Shown one piece after another: positions 13,965 through 26,376 of a stretch of DNA of 64,000 bases. Source of the stretch: Hymenolepis diminuta (lineage: Eukaryota; Platyhelminthes; Cestoda; Cyclophyllidea; Hymenolepididae). Where the stretch lies: assembly GCA_900708905.1 (NCBI GenBank), contig CAADRB010000031.1, positions 1,007,770 to 1,071,769 on the forward strand, written 5' to 3'. Each line of letters starts with the position of its first letter. Position 1 is the first letter of the stretch. The notes under the pieces were generated by a model. That model was not told where the DNA came from and did not search any database. It saw nothing but the letters and a program-made list of their open reading frames with translations. The position numbers and the translations under genes are program-made.

Positions 13965-16685
13965 CTAAAATTCCAACGAAATACATGTCCACCGTATATA
14001 GTTGTAGATTATTCTTTTAAAGTTAAGCTGAAAAGAGAAATTTTATCTCAAAAAGTCAACAGTTATTTTAAAGGAAAGTGTTCTGTAAACTTCTCAAGCA
14101 ACTTAAAGAGCAAAATATCTAATTCATAAAATAAGAATTCCGTCGTGTAAACTCGAGTAAAGTATGACGAAATCCACATACAGGCACATCTATATAATCC
14201 ATTTTCATGTTAATGGATGAACAAGATTTGAATAAAGCCCTCATGCTTACTTGTTGATTTCAAATTAAAGTGCAACCGCAAACTCAAAGTTGGATTAATC
14301 AAGATATCAAGATTTTTTTCAGTATGATTAAGAGAGAATAAACTTATTCATAAGCGGTGACAAAGCTTTTCCGAATTTTTATAGCAAACTTTCGTTAAGG
14401 ATGTTGTTAAAAATCTATGCACAAAGTTGGAGAAATCCCTGTTCAAAACTTAAAACAGTAATAAATATATCTGTGTTAAGTGAAAATGAATAATTCTCAC
14501 CCGAGAAAAATTAACTTAGCAATTATTTGCTAATTATCTCTATAATTTGCATGCTTGTTAAAATACGCTAAATCGCAAGGTCGTTAGTTCGCCTAATTTT
14601 GGAGTAAAGTTCAGCATTGGGATAGTTACGTGTTATCATTGATTTCTGGGATTTGCGGCTATTTTGGAGGCTAATAAGGTTATAAAAATTTAGCGGTTAA
14701 AATTTATGTGTTCAGTAAATGCGTTATTCCGCACAGATCCCAAGAATGTTCTTGTTTTTAAGTTAAGTCTTAGAATAACCAAATAGTTCAAATATATTAA
14801 GAGGCTGGTCCAGTATCGAAGTATTCTTCTCATGAGTCACGCTTAAAAGACTTAAAGCCGAAGGTAACTGTCTATCAATTATTAAATTCTCTGCAGTTAT
14901 TGCACAAACAGCTTTCTTTGGTCAGAAAATCTGGTTGTGAATGGGTTATTTCAAATGCTGATATCAAAATCCTTTAGTTACTTGTCTACTTGCAGCTTAT
15001 TAGCAAACGTTTTAGCTTGAAGATGATCAGGTATGAACTTAAGCTGGGAGGTGTGTCACGCCTTCTGTTACCTAATCCAATATTTTGTCCTTTATTTAAG
15101 ACCTTTGGAAATCATCCTTATGCTTAATCATCATTAAGTCAAAATAAAAAAATTACTTCGAAACTTTGTCCTTTCTATGTATATATTTATAAGGGGGTTC
15201 ACGCTTATTTTGGGATGCATTCATATTTATAGCTCATACGATTTAAATCAAAGTAATTAAAAGCATAATTCTCTTTAGAATCATTTTAATCATATAGGAT
15301 AACAAATATCATTGAATAAAATCAGTAAAAATAAGCAGTTTCTTCAACAATATAAATTTGCATCCGATTATAAAGTAAGTAATTATATTTACATTTATGT
15401 GATATAATATAAAAATAAGTCTTTTTTCCTTGTACTCACCGTTTAGAAGCTGCAACTAGTTAAAATGCACTTTACGACCTGTAGCCATTAAATTTATGAT
15501 TTTAATAATCTTATATTCTGCCCAATCAACTTATTCCTACAGATTGACCTCATTTTAAGGGACTGGAGTAGCCATTTCCCTTCACTTTCCCATCCACTTC
15601 CCCTCATCCAATCATGAAATTCACATGAAGGCACTCTAAAAGTGTGAAATCGGAATGATCTATTTAATTAATATCAAATCGTCGATTTTACTTAAGAGCA
15701 CAGAAGTCAGATTTTATACCAATAAGGGTGATTGTGACAAATTAAGTAATAAATTGAAAAATACGAGACCTATATGCCAAAGAGATGTAAAGCCTCCAAA
15801 GTTAGAAGCTGAGTAGAAGTGAATAAATGATTCTCTGGTTGAATAAGAGTAAGACTGCCATTAGGTTCAAATGAAAATTATCTGTCCGTTCTGATAACGC
15901 TCACATTCTTACTATTTCATCATCATGATCCAACCGGTGTATTCGAGAGAAAATATTCTATTATTGGGAATCACGCTCTTCATTCTGATATAAGCCAGTC
16001 TTGAAAATCTCTCATCCAAAGAATATTTCAAGGCCGATAGCATAATAAGTATGCTTAAAAACTAATGGCGTTTGTGTCAGTAAATGATTATATTGCTAAT
16101 AATATCGGTGTTTTGGCCTGCTGAACTAACCTTCGACCTATTGTGGGGTGTCATTTTCCTATTCATTTACCTTTGTTTGACCACATTTCATCTTACATAA
16201 ATAACAATTTTCTCTATGCTAACTTCACATCTAACTAGTTCGAATCAGCTTCATTCAGGAGGGTCCTAGGGGAATAAAATCGGACCCGTTGGTGTCTCCA
16301 TTGGTCTTCTCTTTTCTCCTATTGAGAGTACTGAGGACTGTCTTTATCGGGAGATTTATTAGTCTACTCTATCTTAAAATTTTTTTCAAGCTCCGGATGC
16401 CTCACACGTCTAATTTTACGCAATTGTGTCAGTTTTATTAAATAATCTTCCAATAAGATTAATTAATAAAAAATGCGTTTAAATCAGTAAACTTGGCATG
16501 AAATAAAACAGAAGAAATATGTTAAAATGGAACAAAATAGTGAAAGAGAAGACGAACAAATAATGCTTTCTCTACAGCAAATGTTCATGGCACTATCAAA
16601 ATATTACAATAGCGAATCACGGTACTAGTGTATTTGTTTCCTAAATTAAAATATTATCTTCGATCGATGAACTATAACCGTTTGA

Positions 16686-16805
16686 GAGCATCCGACTGAA
16701 ATCAAAATGAACTGTAAATATCTGTGTGCACCCAACTTGAAAATAAATTAACTCTAGAAATCTGCGAGCACTCGACTGTAAAAATCTTCCCTTCGCTCTT
16801 GCCGA
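16686..16805. repeat. 40-bp tandem repeat, about three copies
   Basis: Units start at 16686, 16726 and 16766, exactly 40 bp apart, with openings GAGCATCCGACTG, GTGCACCCAACTT and GAGCACTCGACTG. They share an AACT...ATCTG middle. The third unit diverges after its first half. Confidence 0.6.
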
Positions 16806-16833
16806 CCTACGTAAATCTATTTTTAAACACACA

Positions 16834-16896
16834 CACAGTCAGTTGTCCACCCTCTCGTTTTGTTCTGGTCCTCTATCACTAAATTCTGCACACCAC
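16834..16896 (+). repeat. Interspersed repeat, family III copy cut by an assembly gap
   Basis: The stretch ending in ctaaattctgcacaccac resembles 9640-9700 and 43290-43340. It runs directly into the run of N, so the repeat is probably why the assembly broke here. Confidence 0.4.
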
Positions 16897-17399
16897 NNNN
16901 NNNNNNNNNNNNNNNNNNNNNNNNNNNNNNNNNNNNNNNNNNNNNNNNNNNNNNNNNNNNNNNNNNNNNNNNNNNNNNNNNNNNNNNNNNNNNNNNNNNN
17001 NNNNNNNNNNNNNNNNNNNNNNNNNNNNNNNNNNNNNNNNNNNNNNNNNNNNNNNNNNNNNNNNNNNNNNNNNNNNNNNNNNNNNNNNNNNNNNNNNNNN
17101 NNNNNNNNNNNNNNNNNNNNNNNNNNNNNNNNNNNNNNNNNNNNNNNNNNNNNNNNNNNNNNNNNNNNNNNNNNNNNNNNNNNNNNNNNNNNNNNNNNNN
17201 NNNNNNNNNNNNNNNNNNNNNNNNNNNNNNNNNNNNNNNNNNNNNNNNNNNNNNNNNNNNNNNNNNNNNNNNNNNNNNNNNNNNNNNNNNNNNNNNNNNN
17301 NNNNNNNNNNNNNNNNNNNNNNNNNNNNNNNNNNNNNNNNNNNNNNNNNNNNNNNNNNNNNNNNNNNNNNNNNNNNNNNNNNNNNNNNNNNNNNNNNNN
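16897..17399. other. Assembly gap (503 N)
   Basis: A run of unknown bases. Reading frames spanning it are artefacts. Confidence 0.99.
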
Positions 17400-19003
17400 A
17401 TATTTACCGAGCAGAAACTAAACTTTTAGCTTTCTTTATCCTCCAAATGTGTCTAAAAAACCCTTTTAAGCATTCAGAATCACCTTTAATTTAAAAAACT
17501 GCGATGCTTCAAATTCTGTGAGTTGAGTCAGAAACATGACTGTCTGATTATCAAAAAAATGCCAAAGGCTAAGCAGATATTAAATGGGTTTTCTTAAGAT
17601 ATTCACTTAAATATCAATGTTACTCTTTTACATATCATTATTTTATTTTGCCCTCGCTCTTAAAATTGTTCTAAATTTGAATAAAACATCTAACTTACTG
17701 CTAAACAACATCATGTTCTCTTCATCTAGTAGGTTTTCGTAAGTTTGACCTTATCGACTCAATATGTTACTGGCATATATCTATTCAATTTACTTTGTTA
17801 TTATTCAATCTAAATACTATTTTCCCTACAAATAATTATTCACCGTCCGATGTTTTTAAAATGCCAAGAGTAATTAAGTTTCCAAGGAAACTAATAATTA
17901 TTTGTTAAATAGGCCTTCCATGCTTATGGTCAAATCAAGCAAAATGTGATAAATTAAACCGGACCATTGCTCATCCTTCTCAAGATTAAAATCGGTTATG
18001 ATCTCTAGATTCATAAGTTGTCATTTCGATATGATCGACGATGGGAGAATTTTCAAAATTGTATCACATAATTGTACTTATATGTAAATAGTAGAATATA
18101 TTATTTGTATTCAATTTTGCCCGGAACTAAGATTCGTACTTCCATTCAAACGAAACTAGTTAATGACGATAGATCACTCTTAAAACTGTTAAAGGTTTGT
18201 TTTTTCGTGATATTTCTAAAAAAGCATATTTTTAACGATGGGTCCTTACAGGAAATTCCTCAGTGAAAAAGACCATTTAATACAATCCAAGGAAATATTT
18301 CCGAACAGCATCATACTTGTTAGCCAACTTCGAACAAATCACGGATAACCCAGTGCCAAAGTTATAAATTTCTTCTTCGATAGATCTCACCTTTCGGAAA
18401 CAACGGCATCTATGAGTTCTCAGAAGGTTCTTTTTATATGAGAGTAAAGTAATATTAATAAAATTTGAGCAGATATCAAACAGAGACTGCAGGCTTTGAA
18501 ATAATTAACTTTTGACAGATTTCGGTCTTCAAAATATTTGAGATAAAAGAAAATGAATTTTGACTGAAAAACGCTTTTCAAAGACGACATCAGCACTGCT
18601 CGCACATAAAATTTTTCCAACAATGTCGAAATCTTTAAGTTCTGTTTATTTTGAATAAGGGGAATGAAGTAAGCATCATATGATGAGTTAAGAAAGAAGA
18701 AAGTAATGAAATCAGGATATCAGGGGTCTTATTTTATTTGAATTATAGAAGTACTGCTCTGTTTATATTCTTATAAGGAATGTATTTCCCTCTTTAAAAT
18801 TTTAACACTCAAATATAATGATCTGAATCTCAGATCTATTCAATTGTATCTTCTTACAGCCACAATCAGGTAGATAAAACTTGTTTGTAGCATGGCAAAG
18901 CTATGATGAATATAATAAAATTATGCCGTTTGAAATCCTCATTACATTCGAATCGATAAAGAGAAAGCCGAAACATTCACTGATGGGCTTGATTGCTTTT
19001 CAA

Positions 19004-19034
19004 GATATCTGGCACAGTTCCAGTGCCAGATATC
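19004..19034. other. Perfect 12-bp hairpin
   Basis: GATATCTGGCAC (19004-19015) and its exact reverse complement GTGCCAGATATC (19023-19034) flank a 7-nt loop, AGTTCCA. There is no gene context, so the role is unknown. Confidence 0.6.
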
Positions 19035-20931
19035 CAGTCCAAATTATGGTATGTTGCTCACCATAAAGTTAGCAAGTATGGTTAGTAGTAATTGCAGAGA
19101 GGGGAGGAATCAAAGAGGGTATGAAGAATTTATAAGCATTAACAAATAGAGGAGTAGCATTTATCATTGAAGTTGCTTCAGAAGCAATTCCCAATATTCA
19201 AAACATAACTTTTTATTTTTTTTAAAAATAATACTCAAAGTGAGTTTTTTTTCAATCCGCTAAGGACAACATTTTAAAATCTGTGGTCTTGGATTTTGAA
19301 TGGCAGATCTTGGCGATCCTTGAATAGATCTAAGCCTTCATTTCTGTAATGAATCTTCAATATCTTTGCGATATCTGAACTTCGTAATGTGTTGGTAAAT
19401 TAGCGCGCAATTTTTCATTTGACAAATTGAGTAATTTATATAGAGGTACTACCTAATCATCTTATAATTTAGGACCCTGATATAGAGATAAATACCACAA
19501 AACATTTAAACCCATATGAGTGGACAGATTCTAAGGTCGATAACAGTTAATATTTAGTTGAGCCAATTAGGACACAGATTGTGGTTTTATCCAATAGGTG
19601 AACACTCGGGTTGTGGCTTAAAATCCAGACACGTGTCTATCTAAACATAGGCAAATGTAAGTCAACCTAGATCTAAAGCAATGTCTTATGAATTTAAACC
19701 AGACGCAACCATTTGAAATGTTTAGGAGAAGGTAAAAATTCTAATACAGTCAGTTTCCTGATTTAAAATGGATAGGGCTGTTTACCTCCCCCAAATCGGT
19801 AGAACAATTTTATCATTTGCAATGTTACCATGACAAGGCAGAAAGCATTTATAACTTTTAATTGTAGCAAATAGTTGATTACTTAGGAAGAGAAAGTTCA
19901 CTTTTAAGAGGCAGTATTTAAGCAATTGGACTGAAAGTCAGGAAAGCATTATAATCTTATTTCAAGCACTTTAAGCGACAACGCCTATGAATAAATGAAA
20001 TACTCAAATACATTGAGAGCCAACAGGTTTTCGTGGAACTTATATAAGCATTACAAGATTAGATGTTGAAAAGCAAATTTGAAAAATGTTTTTCTCTCAG
20101 CCCATCTGTGTTAAAATCATATAAACTGTTTAATATCATATAAGGTAATCCTGCTTTCTCGACCTTTGGGAGGAAAATGAGTTGAAGTAGCAAGACGACC
20201 ACATTTAAACAACCTGTCAGTGAGCACTGGCTGTTATTATTTGCTATTATTTCTCCTAGTATTAAAAAAAGCAAATTTATTTATTTTTTAAGCTGATTTG
20301 TCACTCATCATATTCTTGACTGTCTCTCGATTTGATAAGAATTTTATATCCCGTCTTAAGTCCAGGATGCGGAGAATGTCCTTGAAATTCCCCCTTGTTT
20401 ATAAACCAAAACTGTAAGAAATAGGCTCCCACAACCCAGCCCTTTTTAACCTTACTTGAATAGACGTGTTCAGTTACTCTTCAATCTTCCCGCTTTAGGA
20501 TACAATGTGGCTGCCAATTTAGCGATATCATATGAGTAGATATGTAACGTAAGTAGCTTAATGCATTCTAGGAGCAGTAGAAAGTTTCAATCTAATTTGG
20601 CGACCCCATTTTGCTTATTTTGCTATTTCATACGCATCTTCTTCAATTTTGTTCAAGTCTTTTTCACTCATGATCCCTACCTATTAACTTCTAGTCTTAG
20701 CCACTTAACTTCTTCTATCTTATCCTTTCATTGATATTCTTCCACTTAAAAATTTCAATATATGTGAAGAACAGTAATTAAGACTATACGATTTATCATT
20801 TCTATTGGTAAATATCTTCAAGTAAGTTTAGAACTCATGTGTTCACATTATATTAAAATGTTCACTAATGTAGGCCTACAAATGCATTCACACAAGCGTC
20901 GTATTACGTGATTATAATCGCATTTGCATAC

Positions 20932-21087
20932 ATCGATCGAGAGAACAGTCCTCTGCCAAATACAAATTGGTCTGTGTGTTGCTAACTGTCATATGTGCGT
21001 GTTCTGGTTTCAAAGCAAATATGGATGTTTAAAACGTGCAAAATTACCTTTAGGGTGGTTCCGGATGTATTCCATTGAGTCCAGTTT
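20932..21087 (-). CDS. Two candidate small exons, possibly 5' part of the TSP1 membrane protein gene
   Basis: On the minus strand, 21087-21048 (40 nt, phase 0 to 1) and 21003-20932 (72 nt, phase 1 to 1) are separated by a 44-nt intron with GT-AG ends. Joined, they read KLDSMEYIRNHPK, then EHAHMTVSNTQTN, and end in a Cys-containing stretch (AEDCSLDR). No domain is recognised. The assignment to the gene ending at 11804 rests only on strand and order. Both exons are short enough to be chance. Confidence 0.22.
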
Positions 21088-21834
21088 CTGATTTAGATGT
21101 TTTCACGTGCCAAATATGCAATATCGGAATTTAGATATAACAAACTGCTTCTCTTGAATGAAATGGTTACGTCGGACTTTAATTTAATCAGGTTTCAAGT
21201 TCTATTAAAAATTTGAATATTAAACTAGATGTGACCATTCATTCGGTTCTTTCACCAATTGATGTTATTTGTTCTTTCTTCAGTGCCTCCTCAAAGTTCA
21301 GATTATTCAAAATTAATACGTATAATTTGAACCAAACAAAATCTACACAATACTTTAAATCCCTTATTAAAAAAATATAGGAAAATAAGTTTGCTTCATT
21401 AAGTTGTCTTTTTTTCTAGTTTTCTAGCTCCAAGTTTTTAGGATTTACCAATTTTTGAAAATGAATAAACATTTTTTTATACTTTTATTAAACTTGCATC
21501 ATTTTTTTAATCATGTCAACATTAATTGTCAAATTTCGTATAACTGACTGCAGCTTTAAGTACTGCATAACTTATACTGATATTGCCTATTACTTCTTCT
21601 TTTAGTTTATTATTATTAATCTTATATCAAGCATTGACAGCATCAAATTTTCAACTCAAAAGTTTCAAAAAAGTAATATTCTCGGTGTTTTAGCATCAGC
21701 AAATTTTATGTCGTTCAATTCTGAACTTTTAGGCGGGCATTTGCAAATCCAAACGTTCAGATCACCTGAGAGTATTGTTTTTTTTAAATATCGTCAAGAT
21801 AAAATGTGATATTTACGAACTAATAGCAATGCTG

Positions 21835-21858
21835 ATCAATCAAATCAAATCAAATCAG
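21835..21858. repeat. Microsatellite (AATCA)n
   Basis: Four to five units of AATCA in a row. A plain simple repeat. Confidence 0.7.
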
Positions 21859-24185
21859 ACAACGTTGGTTCATTTATGATCTTTTGCTTAAACAAAAGGA
21901 GATCTTAGGTTGAATACTGTAAAATATGTAATTATTTGCAGGATTCGGATACCGTATTCTTAATTGATAGATTTCAATAAATCCAAGGTGATATCTAAGT
22001 CTATTTTAACAGACCCAATCAAAAGCAAGGCAACGAGACTTCTGATATGGCCTGACCTTTATTAAAACGGCTGACCAGCGTGTGGAGAATGAACTCTCTA
22101 AATCGATGACTGTCGCTGTATTATTTATGCTGTGCTGAGAGGTCCATAAGGTCACTGCTTAAATAAGTTAGATACATCACAAACTTGACGAAACATCGCG
22201 TCGTGATATGTTCGTGTTCTAAAGTGGTTGTGACATAAAAATTCAAATCACGGGAAAAGTTTTGCCTGAATACATTCGTGTAATCTTTTGAGAGTTTTCC
22301 TCGATTATTTTTGCCAAATTCAAGGGTTTTATTGTTGAAGCATTTTCTTTTAATATAAGAATGATTAAACACCAGTTCCATTCTAATAAATTCTAATTAT
22401 TTTCAACATCAGCTCCTTTTCAATTGTTTTGCTAAATATCAATCTTTTATAAAAAAAGATAACTTTATTTGTTAATGCAATCAATCGAATTTCCAAGTAT
22501 ATGAATGCTCATGCAGTCAGTTTTATGTCTTTGAATGGAAGTCATTATAAGCTACCTTCAATTTTTGTGTAAATATTTCCCACTCTGTCACAAAATACGA
22601 ACTCTTAATCTAAATGGTAATTGCTGAAAACGTTCATGCAATACGCAGCGATATATTACACATTACTGAATAGTAAATGACTAAAATAGAGCATAGCTCA
22701 CTCTCCTTTTGTTTCTATATTTGCCTTCATCATCAGTAGTAAATAAGATCTCTTCGTACAATTGGATAAAGTTGCAACTTGCCTTATTTTGATAGAAATA
22801 AGCGTTTTTTTTTAAATAAAAACGTTTGATAAATTGAATGGCAAAGATCCATCCAGCATTACATATGGAAATATGAAGTGCAATAGTATCCTACTCTAAT
22901 GAGATGAATGACTGTCAATTTCGACATCAATAACATAGTTTTAAAAAGAAATTATGAGAACTTAATCGCCAAAAAATTACTCCTGTTCTTTAAACTGAAG
23001 AGTTGCATAGCATATTTCATTTCTGTCAAGCCAATGGTAACGAGTTAGTGAACTACATAAGTCTGCAAAATGTTTTACAAATCCAACAACAGAGTTTGAT
23101 ACTGACCGATGGACCCAAAGTGTAATTTTCACATTCATGGAAATTCCAGAATGCCTCCTCTCTGTTACCTATCTGTCCTGAGGAAAACATTTTCCGTCAA
23201 TGGGCTTAAAAGCAATTTTCAAATTGGCATTGCAGAATCTTACCATATTTAAGTAGTATTCAAGTTCACACAATTTGATGAATGAGAAATTTTTTCAGTC
23301 CTATATATACTGGTAGTAATTTTTTATTGTTTTATGACAGTCAAACTTGCTCGTCCTCTTGCTAACTGATCTAAACTTTAATGGTTGCTGTAAGTTTCAT
23401 GCCTATAGAAGAGAACAAATGCAATATAATGAAGCAAAATTAGAAGCTTCAAGAACGATCTAAACATATTCGTATGAATGCCGTAGAATTGATCACCTTA
23501 TTATATACAAATAAGAAATCCATCCGTTTGTCGTAGTTTTCGAGATTCTGCAAAAGAAAAGCAAATTTATGATCTCATAGGTGAAACTCATTCTGCTGTA
23601 AGCGATTTCAAAGCTAGAATTATAACGAAGGAGATTTCGTATTTATGCTACAAATAAAAATGCATCTGAAATTTACATAACTTCGCATGATTCTCCCACC
23701 GAAACAACACATTTTTAAAGCTCTATTTCTTTCTGCAACTGCAATGATCTTTGCTATTCTGTCCTTCTTAATAAACATCTAGCATAAGTTTCTAGTGGTA
23801 GAGGGAAAATTGGAAGAACAGAACTGCCCATTTTCCGTGGCATAATAAAAACTTTGGACGAAAAGCAAAGAAAATACACATTTTAGCGATCTTCCCCTTC
23901 AGGACGTTTTGTAACTAAAATTATGCATTTTGAACCTGATCAAATAAGTGGAATACGCAAATGCATAACCTGTAACATTTTCCGAGGGAGAACTTTAAAT
24001 TATCCGCTCTCATGGGTGCTTGACACAAATGAAACTGTTTTGAAATGTTTGTACTAAAGGAAATGAACTTATTTCAGTTTACTTATAAAGATGTTAATTT
24101 AATTTTATTAAATATTTTAAAAGGGTAATAATTAAACATTTTAAAATAAAAGAGGTAATTTTTATGAGAAAATGATTGCCATCAA

Positions 24186-24191
24186 TTTATT
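24186..24191 (-). promoter_or_regulatory. Poly(A) signal AATAAA of the first dynein light chain
   Basis: TTTATT on the plus strand gives AATAAA about 50 nt past the stop codon at 24241, a normal distance for a 3' end signal. Confidence 0.5.
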
Positions 24192-24240
24192 TTTTCCAAA
24201 TTTGCTCAGTTTTCAGATTCCTTTTTTATCTGATTGCTGT

Positions 24241-24610
24241 TCACACAACTTCCACATTTTCAGTAGACTTACAAACAAGGAAGGAAACATTGTTGATTGT
24301 GAAAAATGCGAAGTTTTCCGGAAGATATGGAATTTCACTGAAACACAATAGATGTTTCATATTTAAATTGAGCAAAATTTGTGCAAGAATTATTTTAAGA
24401 AAAAAAATCTATCACTAACCTTCCAAAATCCATCCCAGCAACACAGCTCCATGCTGGTCCGTATCTATCATCCATAGCCTGTCGAACCATTGTAGCCCTG
24501 TCCTGATTTGATTTTGTTCTTCTTAAAGATTCTGATGCAGCGTCGATAGCTGTCTGCAGTTTGGAATTATCCATTTCTATTCGTAATCTCTTAACATCCG
24601 TTCTAAACAT
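24241..24610 (-). CDS. Dynein light chain, LC8/tegument-type (copy 1)
   Basis: Exon 1 is 24610-24420 and exon 2 is 24337-24241, with an 82-nt GT-AG intron in phase 2. The product has 95 residues, near the usual 85-105 of flatworm LC8-type chains. Exon 1 carries the helical region and the family block DDRYGPAWSCVAGMDFG. Exon 2 carries the beta-strand end (SEIPYLPENFAFFTINNVSF, then LVCKS), matching the place of the LC8 strand ending in a hydrophobic core. These proteins bind short motifs in dynein intermediate chain and other partners. In tapeworms and flukes many divergent copies are tegumental antigens. Residues MFRT before DVKRL are an N-terminal extension compared with the neighbour; an internal start is possible. 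The exon 2 frame is not seen without splicing. Confidence 0.88.
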
Positions 24611-26013
24611 GATTGTAACTATGTATCTAATATCTGCGAAGATATTTCGTGGTCAAATTATATATGAGTCCAACAGCCAATCAAATGAGCCTACTTAATT
24701 TGGTTGTTAATGCATATTTCGCAATTGGACTTTGTACCATGCTTAGCAAGTATGATATCATTTAGTTTGTCCATTCTATTATAAAATTTCATTTGCAAAT
24801 AACACTCCAGATGGCATGAACTGCTTCTGTTTGGTGATACGATTCCAATTAATGCGTAATCTTATCTTAAGAGCTCTTGAAAGAACACTTTTGGCATCGA
24901 AACCATCCTTTTAAACTCAAAGATAATAAATAAAATCGTAATTCCAAGGTCAGACCAACTGAATCGCATACAATCACTTGCCAATTGCCATTTTATTTTC
25001 TTTTGAAAATTTCTGCAGTTTTCTCGTTTGAGGTCAAAGATATTGGCATCAATATCCTCTTAACATTATTGTGAAGGATGACTGTAGGTATTTCCAGAAT
25101 TACTCTTTATTCATATTTCCCATGAAAATACATCGTCCACGAAGCCGCAGTGACATCTTTATGTCCCTATGGGTCAAAGTTCCTACCTGTCATGTCTAAA
25201 CGAATTTATCGATTCTCCCCTTTCCATAACCGCCCCGTTTTGTTTTAAAGTACATCTACACTCATATTCTCACGCGTGTCCTTACCCAAGTGAGTCATAT
25301 AAACTGTCTTTGTATTTCCACTCCCATACACATGGACAGACACACGCTTGTCACTACCGTCTCTTACCCTTCCCTCTCATCTCCTCTCTTCCCCAGTCCC
25401 CTCTCTCTCACTCGCCCGAATCCCCTTAGTAGTTTGTTCAATACATTTTGGCCTAATCAGTTCTTGGTGTTCTGCTCTTTAGCTGTGGCTAACCCTTACA
25501 ATTTACATTCAGCAACAATTGCGATCCTTAGTAGAAACAAAGCGTATAATTCTTTTTTGTATTTCCTTCATAAAAATAAATAATTATATTAGCCACTTTA
25601 AATATCATTTATTTAAAATAATCTTAGTTTAATAAATTAATTAGTAAGCTTTACACACTTATCAATTTAACTAAAATTTAATCCATGAATACAGAAATTA
25701 TGGTTGATAAGGTAGCAAAAGAAAGTCCTTATATTACGTGTATGGCCAAATTCTTTTAATTCTAACAATGAGATAATAATGCACATTAATCACTCTGTCG
25801 TTAGCCTAAAGGATCAATGAATTTAGTTTCACTTTATTGCAGAAATTAAAGTAGATAATATAACACAGAAAAGCTTTATTGATATATTAACAAAGCTAGG
25901 ATATTTGCCAATCAAAAGAGTTCTAGAAGGTACAAATCTCTGCATAAATTGATGAGAATTTGCCGGCAATGAAGAAAGATGGAGATATGATCAACATGAT
26001 TTGTGGGAAATTT
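24611..26013. other. Spacer between the two dynein light chain genes
   Basis: It holds the upstream region of copy 1, the 3' side of copy 2 and a family I solo-LTR-like insertion (25072-25517). A candidate AATAAA for copy 2 lies at 25875-25880 on the minus strand. Confidence 0.5.
25072..25517 (+). mobile_element. Solo-LTR-like element, family I, copy A (446 bp)
   Basis: It starts TGAAGGATGAC and ends TTCAGCAACA, so TG...CA ends. It is flanked by a 4-bp direct repeat ATTG at 25068-25071 and 25518-25521. The body is almost identical to 34879-35324, which has the same length. Diverged copies lie at 37081-37476 (-) and 47925-48374. There is no coding capacity; the Ser/Pro-rich open frames inside are incidental. 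TG...CA ends with short target duplications are the mark of LTR retroelements, so this is most simply a solo LTR of a retrotransposon or a TRIM. Confidence 0.8.
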
Positions 26014-26376
26014 TTAGTCTGTAATTTGAACATTTTCTGATGTCTTGCAAATTAGGAAGGATATATCACCCACAGTGAAGAAAGCAAAGTTCTTTGGCAG
26101 ATACGGAACCTCACTAAAGAGGAACAAAAGCAAAAGTATTGAATAATCGGTAGGTAAAGGAGGTCGATTAGTAAGAGATTAAAGTGAGGCTAACCTTCCG
26201 AAATCTCTACCGGAAATGCAGCTCCATGCTGGTCCATAACGATCATCCATAACCTTCCTAACATAAGCGGCTCGTTCTTTATTCGAGTCTAATCGATTGA
26301 TGGCATTCTTTGCAGCATCAATAGCTGTATTCAGCTGGCTCTCCTCGCAGTCAATGTTAAGTTTCTTCACATCCAT
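26014..26376 (-). CDS. Dynein light chain, LC8/tegument-type (copy 2)
   Basis: Exon 1 is 26376-26195 and exon 2 is 26113-26014, with an 81-nt intron in phase 2 at the same codon as in copy 1. The product has 93 residues. Exon 1 reads MDVKKLNIDCEESQLNTAI and ends with DDRYGPAWSCISGRDFG. Exon 2 begins SEVPYLPKNFAFFTVGD and ends ENVQITD. The two neighbours share most of the DDRYGPAWSC block and the exon 2 core, so they are tandem paralogues in the same direction. Function as for LC8-like chains: a dimeric adaptor of dynein and other complexes, often tegument-expressed in flatworms. The ATG is the natural start, since the LC8 N terminus aligns from here. Confidence 0.9.

Larger units (their letters stand above)
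13965..20931. other. 7-kb stretch without a supported gene
   Basis: If the candidate exons at 20932-21087 belong to the TSP1 gene, this is intron plus unseen small exons. It contains a 40-bp tandem repeat (16686-16805), a family III repeat running into an assembly gap, and a perfect hairpin (19004-19034). A short Cys-rich frame with splice-like ends was noted at about 16170-16220 (-), but its phase does not fit its neighbours. Confidence 0.4.
21088..24240. other. 3.2 kb without a supported gene
   Basis: AT-rich sequence with many stops. It contains a short (AATCA)n microsatellite at 21835-21858. An 86-codon frame at 22121-22381 (-) is not recognised and has no supporting context. Confidence 0.45.

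Noticed and set aside
13680..14129. 149-codon plus-strand frame, and another plus-strand frame at 13796-14020
   Set aside because: They overlap the minus-strand TSP1 exon, which has a recognisable domain and matching splice sites.
16843..17429. Open frames made mainly of X
   Set aside because: They span the run of N. The same applies to 27884-28327 and 28026-28253.
22121..22381. 86-codon minus-strand frame
   Set aside because: Long for chance but unrecognised, no neighbours or splice context; kept out of the gene list.
25169..25583. Ser/Pro/His-rich open frames, repeated identically at 34976-35351
   Set aside because: They lie inside the 446-bp family I element, break in the diverged copies, and end outside element borders. 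Not genes.
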